A DNA stretch of 64,000 nucleotides. It comes from Pseudomonadota bacterium (GTDB lineage Bacteria; Pseudomonadota; Gammaproteobacteria; Steroidobacterales; Steroidobacteraceae). The DNA lies in assembly GCA_025357635.1 (NCBI GenBank), contig JANXOV010000073.1:37766-101765 (forward strand), in the 5' to 3' direction. Shown here piece after piece: positions 61,983 through 64,000 of the stretch (position 1 is the first letter of the stretch; each line of letters starts with the position of its first letter). Made by a program: the position numbers and the translations under genes. The notes beneath the pieces were generated by a model. That model ran no database searches, had not been told where the DNA came from, and saw only the letters and a program-made list of their open reading frames with translations.

Positions 61983-62753
61983 ATGCGGCCTCGAACTGTT
62001 TTGATTGCCGGCGGAGCCGGCGGCATGGGACGCGCGATCGCTGTGCGAATGGGCGCCGGCGGCGATCAGGTCGCGCTGGCCGATCTTCCCGGCAGTGCGC
62101 TGGATGATGCCGTCGCGGCTGTTCACGCGCAAGGCGGGAATGCGCGCGGCTTTGCGATGGATCTGCGCGACACGCGCCTATGCAATGCGGCGGTCGATGC
62201 CGTCGCGGCATGGGGCGGCGGATTGGATGTTCTGATCAACGCCGCGGGCGTCTGGCTGGAGGGGCCGTCGCGGGAGGTCACGCCGGAACAATGGGATCAG
62301 GTGCTGGACATCAATCTGAAGGGTGCGTTCTTTCTGATCCGCGCCGCGATCGCGCCGCTCACCGAACGCAAGGGCCACATCATCAACATTGCCTCGGACG
62401 CCGGGCTCGTTGGCAACAGCGGCGCCGCCGTCTACTGTGCCTCCAAGGGCGGACTGGTGCTGCTGAGCAAGGCGCTTGCGCTGGAACTGGCGCCGCTGGG
62501 AGTGCGCGTCAACGTGATCTGCCCGGGCGATGTGGCAACGCCGATGATCGAGTTTCAGGCCTCGCGCTACGGCAACGGCGATCCCGAGGGTTATAAACGG
62601 CGTCTGCTGGCGCATTATCCGCAAGGTGACGACGCGCGCTTCATTCGCCCCGAAGAAATCGCGCGGCTGGTGCAGTATTTGTGTGAGCCGGAAGCTGCAC
62701 CGATCACCGGCGCAACGTTGTCCATCGATTTCGGCATCACGGCCGGTTACTGA
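61983..62753 (+). CDS. Short-chain dehydrogenase/reductase
   Basis: The product is 256 aa. The glycine-rich loop is AGGAGGMG instead of TGxxxGxG, followed by LADLPGS, INAAGVW and catalytic Tyr/Lys in AAVYCASKGGLVL. It ends GATLSIDFGITAGY. The ATG at 61983 is chosen; an ATG at 61935 would add 16 residues without a ribosome site. It begins a three-gene unit with the next SDR and the ABM protein. Confidence 0.87.
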   Translation: MRPRTVLIAGGAGGMGRAIAVRMGAGGDQVALADLPGSALDDAVAAVHAQGGNARGFAMDLRDTRLCNAAVDAVAAWGGGLDVLINAAGVWLEGPSREVTPEQWDQVLDINLKGAFFLIRAAIAPLTERKGHIINIASDAGLVGNSGAAVYCASKGGLVLLSKALALELAPLGVRVNVICPGDVATPMIEFQASRYGNGDPEGYKRRLLAHYPQGDDARFIRPEEIARLVQYLCEPEAAPITGATLSIDFGITAGY

Positions 62754-62764
62754 GCCCGCACCGC

Positions 62765-63550
62765 ATGCCGCAACACTCGCTCGATCCGCCCGGCGCGCAC
62801 ACGTCCGCGCGCGTGGCGCTGATCACCGGCGCCGGCGCCGCCGACGGCATCGGCTTCGCCTGTGCGCGGCTGCTTGCGCAATCCGGGATGCGCGTTGCCA
62901 TCGCCTCCACGACTCCGCGCATCCTGGAGCGAGCAGCGGAACTGCGCGCGCTGGGGTTGGATGCCGCCGGACACATCGCGGATTTGACCGTGCCGGCGCA
63001 GGTCGATCGCCTGCGCAATGCCGTCGGGCCGGTCGACGTGCTGGTCAACAATGCAGGCATGGGTACGCTGAACGAGCCGGCTCAGCAGACCCCGTTTGCC
63101 TCCTTGTCGGAAGCGCAATGGCAGCGCGGCATCGAACTGAGCCTGAACACCGCGTTTCGTGTCACGCGTGCGTTCTTGCCCGCGATGCTGGCGCGGAAAT
63201 ATGGCCGGATCGTGAACATGGCCTCGGTCACCGGCCCCTACGTTTCCAATCCCGGCGAGGCTGTCTATTCTGCGGCCAAGGCCGGCATGATTGGCATGAC
63301 GCATGCCCTGGCACTGGAGGTGGCGCGCGCCGGTGTCACGGTCAACGCGATTGCGCCCGGTTGGATACACACCGGCGCATCCACCCCCGAAGAACGGGCG
63401 GCGGCGCTCAACACGCCGCCAGGACGCGCCGGCCGGCCCGATGAAGTCGCCACCGCGGTGGCGTTTCTCGCCTCCGCCGGCGCCAGCTACATCAACGGCG
63501 CGGTGCTGGTGGTGGATGGCGGAAATATTCTGCAGGAACGCAAGATTTGA
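62765..63550 (+). CDS. Short-chain dehydrogenase/reductase, FabG-like
   Basis: The product is 261 aa, with TGAGAADGIGFACARL for cofactor binding, NNAGMGTL, catalytic Tyr/Lys in EAVYSAAKAGMIGMTHAL, and AVLVVDGGN at the C-terminus. It lies 11 nt after the previous SDR and 31 nt before the ABM gene. The pair of SDRs suggests a small catabolic or reductive pathway. Confidence 0.88.
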   Translation: MPQHSLDPPGAHTSARVALITGAGAADGIGFACARLLAQSGMRVAIASTTPRILERAAELRALGLDAAGHIADLTVPAQVDRLRNAVGPVDVLVNNAGMGTLNEPAQQTPFASLSEAQWQRGIELSLNTAFRVTRAFLPAMLARKYGRIVNMASVTGPYVSNPGEAVYSAAKAGMIGMTHALALEVARAGVTVNAIAPGWIHTGASTPEERAAALNTPPGRAGRPDEVATAVAFLASAGASYINGAVLVVDGGNILQERKI

Positions 63551-63581
63551 TCCTGGGCAAACGCATGAAGGGGAATCAGCA

Positions 63582-63938
63582 ATGAAAGTCGTGGTGGCAG
63601 GTGAAGTGGATCTGCCGGCAGAGAGCCGGGACGCCGCGCTGCGGGGCGCAAGCTCGTGGATTGACGCTGCGCTTGCGGAAAAAGGCTGCCGCCACTATGC
63701 CTGGACTCTGGACCCGCACGATCCCAAGCGCATCCACGTGTTCGAAGAATGGGACTCGGCGCAGGATCTGGCGGCGCATCTGCGCGGACCGGCCTATCTG
63801 GGGATGCTGGGTTATCTGTCGGCGTTCACGATCCTCGGGGCGGATACGCGCAAATACCGCGTCGACCTCATGGAGCCCGTCTACGGCGCGGACGGGGTGC
63901 CTAGTGCGGAGTTTGTAACGGACCCTTCAAGAACTTAG
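63582..63938 (+). CDS. Antibiotic-biosynthesis-monooxygenase (ABM) fold protein
   Basis: The product is 118 aa. The dimeric alpha+beta-barrel ABM pattern is present: VVVAGEVDLPAESRDAALRG, GCRHYAWTLDPHDPKRIHVF and EEWDSAQDLAAHLRGPAYL. These small proteins are quinone-forming monooxygenases or haem- and metabolite-binding proteins. A GGGGA site precedes the ATG. It is the last gene of the SDR unit and converges with the tRNA gene. Confidence 0.78.
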   Translation: MKVVVAGEVDLPAESRDAALRGASSWIDAALAEKGCRHYAWTLDPHDPKRIHVFEEWDSAQDLAAHLRGPAYLGMLGYLSAFTILGADTRKYRVDLMEPVYGADGVPSAEFVTDPSRT

Positions 63939-63942
63939 AAAA

Positions 63943-64000
63943 TGGCGCGCCCGACTGGATTCGAACCAGTGACCCTCGGCTTCGGAGGCCGATACTCTAT
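63943..64000 (-). tRNA. tRNA-Arg(CCG), 5' part outside the window
   Basis: Read on the minus strand, the anticodon stem-loop TCGGC-CTCCGAA-GCCGA shows anticodon CCG. A T-arm with GTTCGAATC and an acceptor end GGGCGCGCCA with encoded CCA follow. The acceptor end equals that of E. coli tRNA-Arg(CCG). About 58 of 77 nt are present; the acceptor 5' strand and most of the D-arm are cut off. Confidence 0.93.

Noticed and set aside
1..64000. Insertion sequences, integrases, phage genes, CRISPR arrays, rRNA operons
   Set aside because: None seen on either strand; repeated motifs found are paralogous genes or protein repeats.

Overview
The window is GC-rich (roughly 63-65 percent by eye) with tightly packed genes, short overlaps (many ATGA) and no gene-free stretch over 300 bases. 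The gene order polA ... small RNA ... engB / cytochrome c4 / dsbA, together with tamA-tamB, lptM and an FlhC-family regulator, points to a gammaproteobacterium. The catabolic content suggests a free-living organism of the Nevskiales/Steroidobacteraceae/Xanthomonadales type; this placement is inference. No insertion sequence, integrase, phage gene or CRISPR array was seen.

Layout. 1-11.6 kb: an edge-truncated gene, an orphan flhC-like regulator, nudC, tamA-tamB, a DUF1800/DUF1501 pair, a Lys/Ala-rich histone-H1-like protein and a Yip1-type membrane protein. 11.6-24.8 kb (minus strand): a near-gapless 12-gene catabolic operon led by a TonB-dependent receptor, with two amidohydrolases, two paralogous cytochromes P450, four short-chain dehydrogenases (two of them paralogues of identical length), a ThuA-like protein, a limonene-epoxide-hydrolase-like protein and a cytochrome/PQQ dehydrogenase. 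A RutA-like flavin monooxygenase lies just upstream. 26.1-33.1 kb: a molybdenum hydroxylase (CO-dehydrogenase-like) locus in which coxG-S-M-D-E read leftward and coxL plus a MarR regulator read rightward. The TonB-receptor and coxL promoters share a 12-bp palindromic motif placed next to the -10 element, so both loci may answer to one regulator.

33.8-42.5 kb: an arginine operon, argR-argG-(P-loop gene)-argC-argD-argF'-argB-argH-thioesterase, behind a TTGACA promoter overlapped by two ARG-box-like elements 21 bp apart. It encodes an acylornithine-type transcarbamylase rather than ordinary ArgF. A BioD/DUF1611-like P-loop protein stands where a glutamate N-acyltransferase might be expected, and the transcarbamylase residue that separates acetyl from succinyl substrates is Ala. 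This is the best candidate for an undescribed pathway variant.

42.5-64 kb: FKBP isomerase, a ribosome hibernation factor divergent from a NhaR-like regulator, a phospholipase-D-type synthase, lptM, a secreted amidohydrolase, polA, a VIT-type transporter, and a MacAB-like ABC exporter whose ATPase is broken by an in-frame TAG. Next is a strongly structured, terminator-ended small RNA at the position that Spot 42 / ErsA occupy in other gammaproteobacteria, then engB, cytochrome c4, a DsbA-like lipoprotein, corA and a KAS III homologue. The window ends with a LysR regulator, a two-repeat periplasmic protein, two more short-chain dehydrogenases, an ABM-fold protein and a partial tRNA-Arg(CCG).
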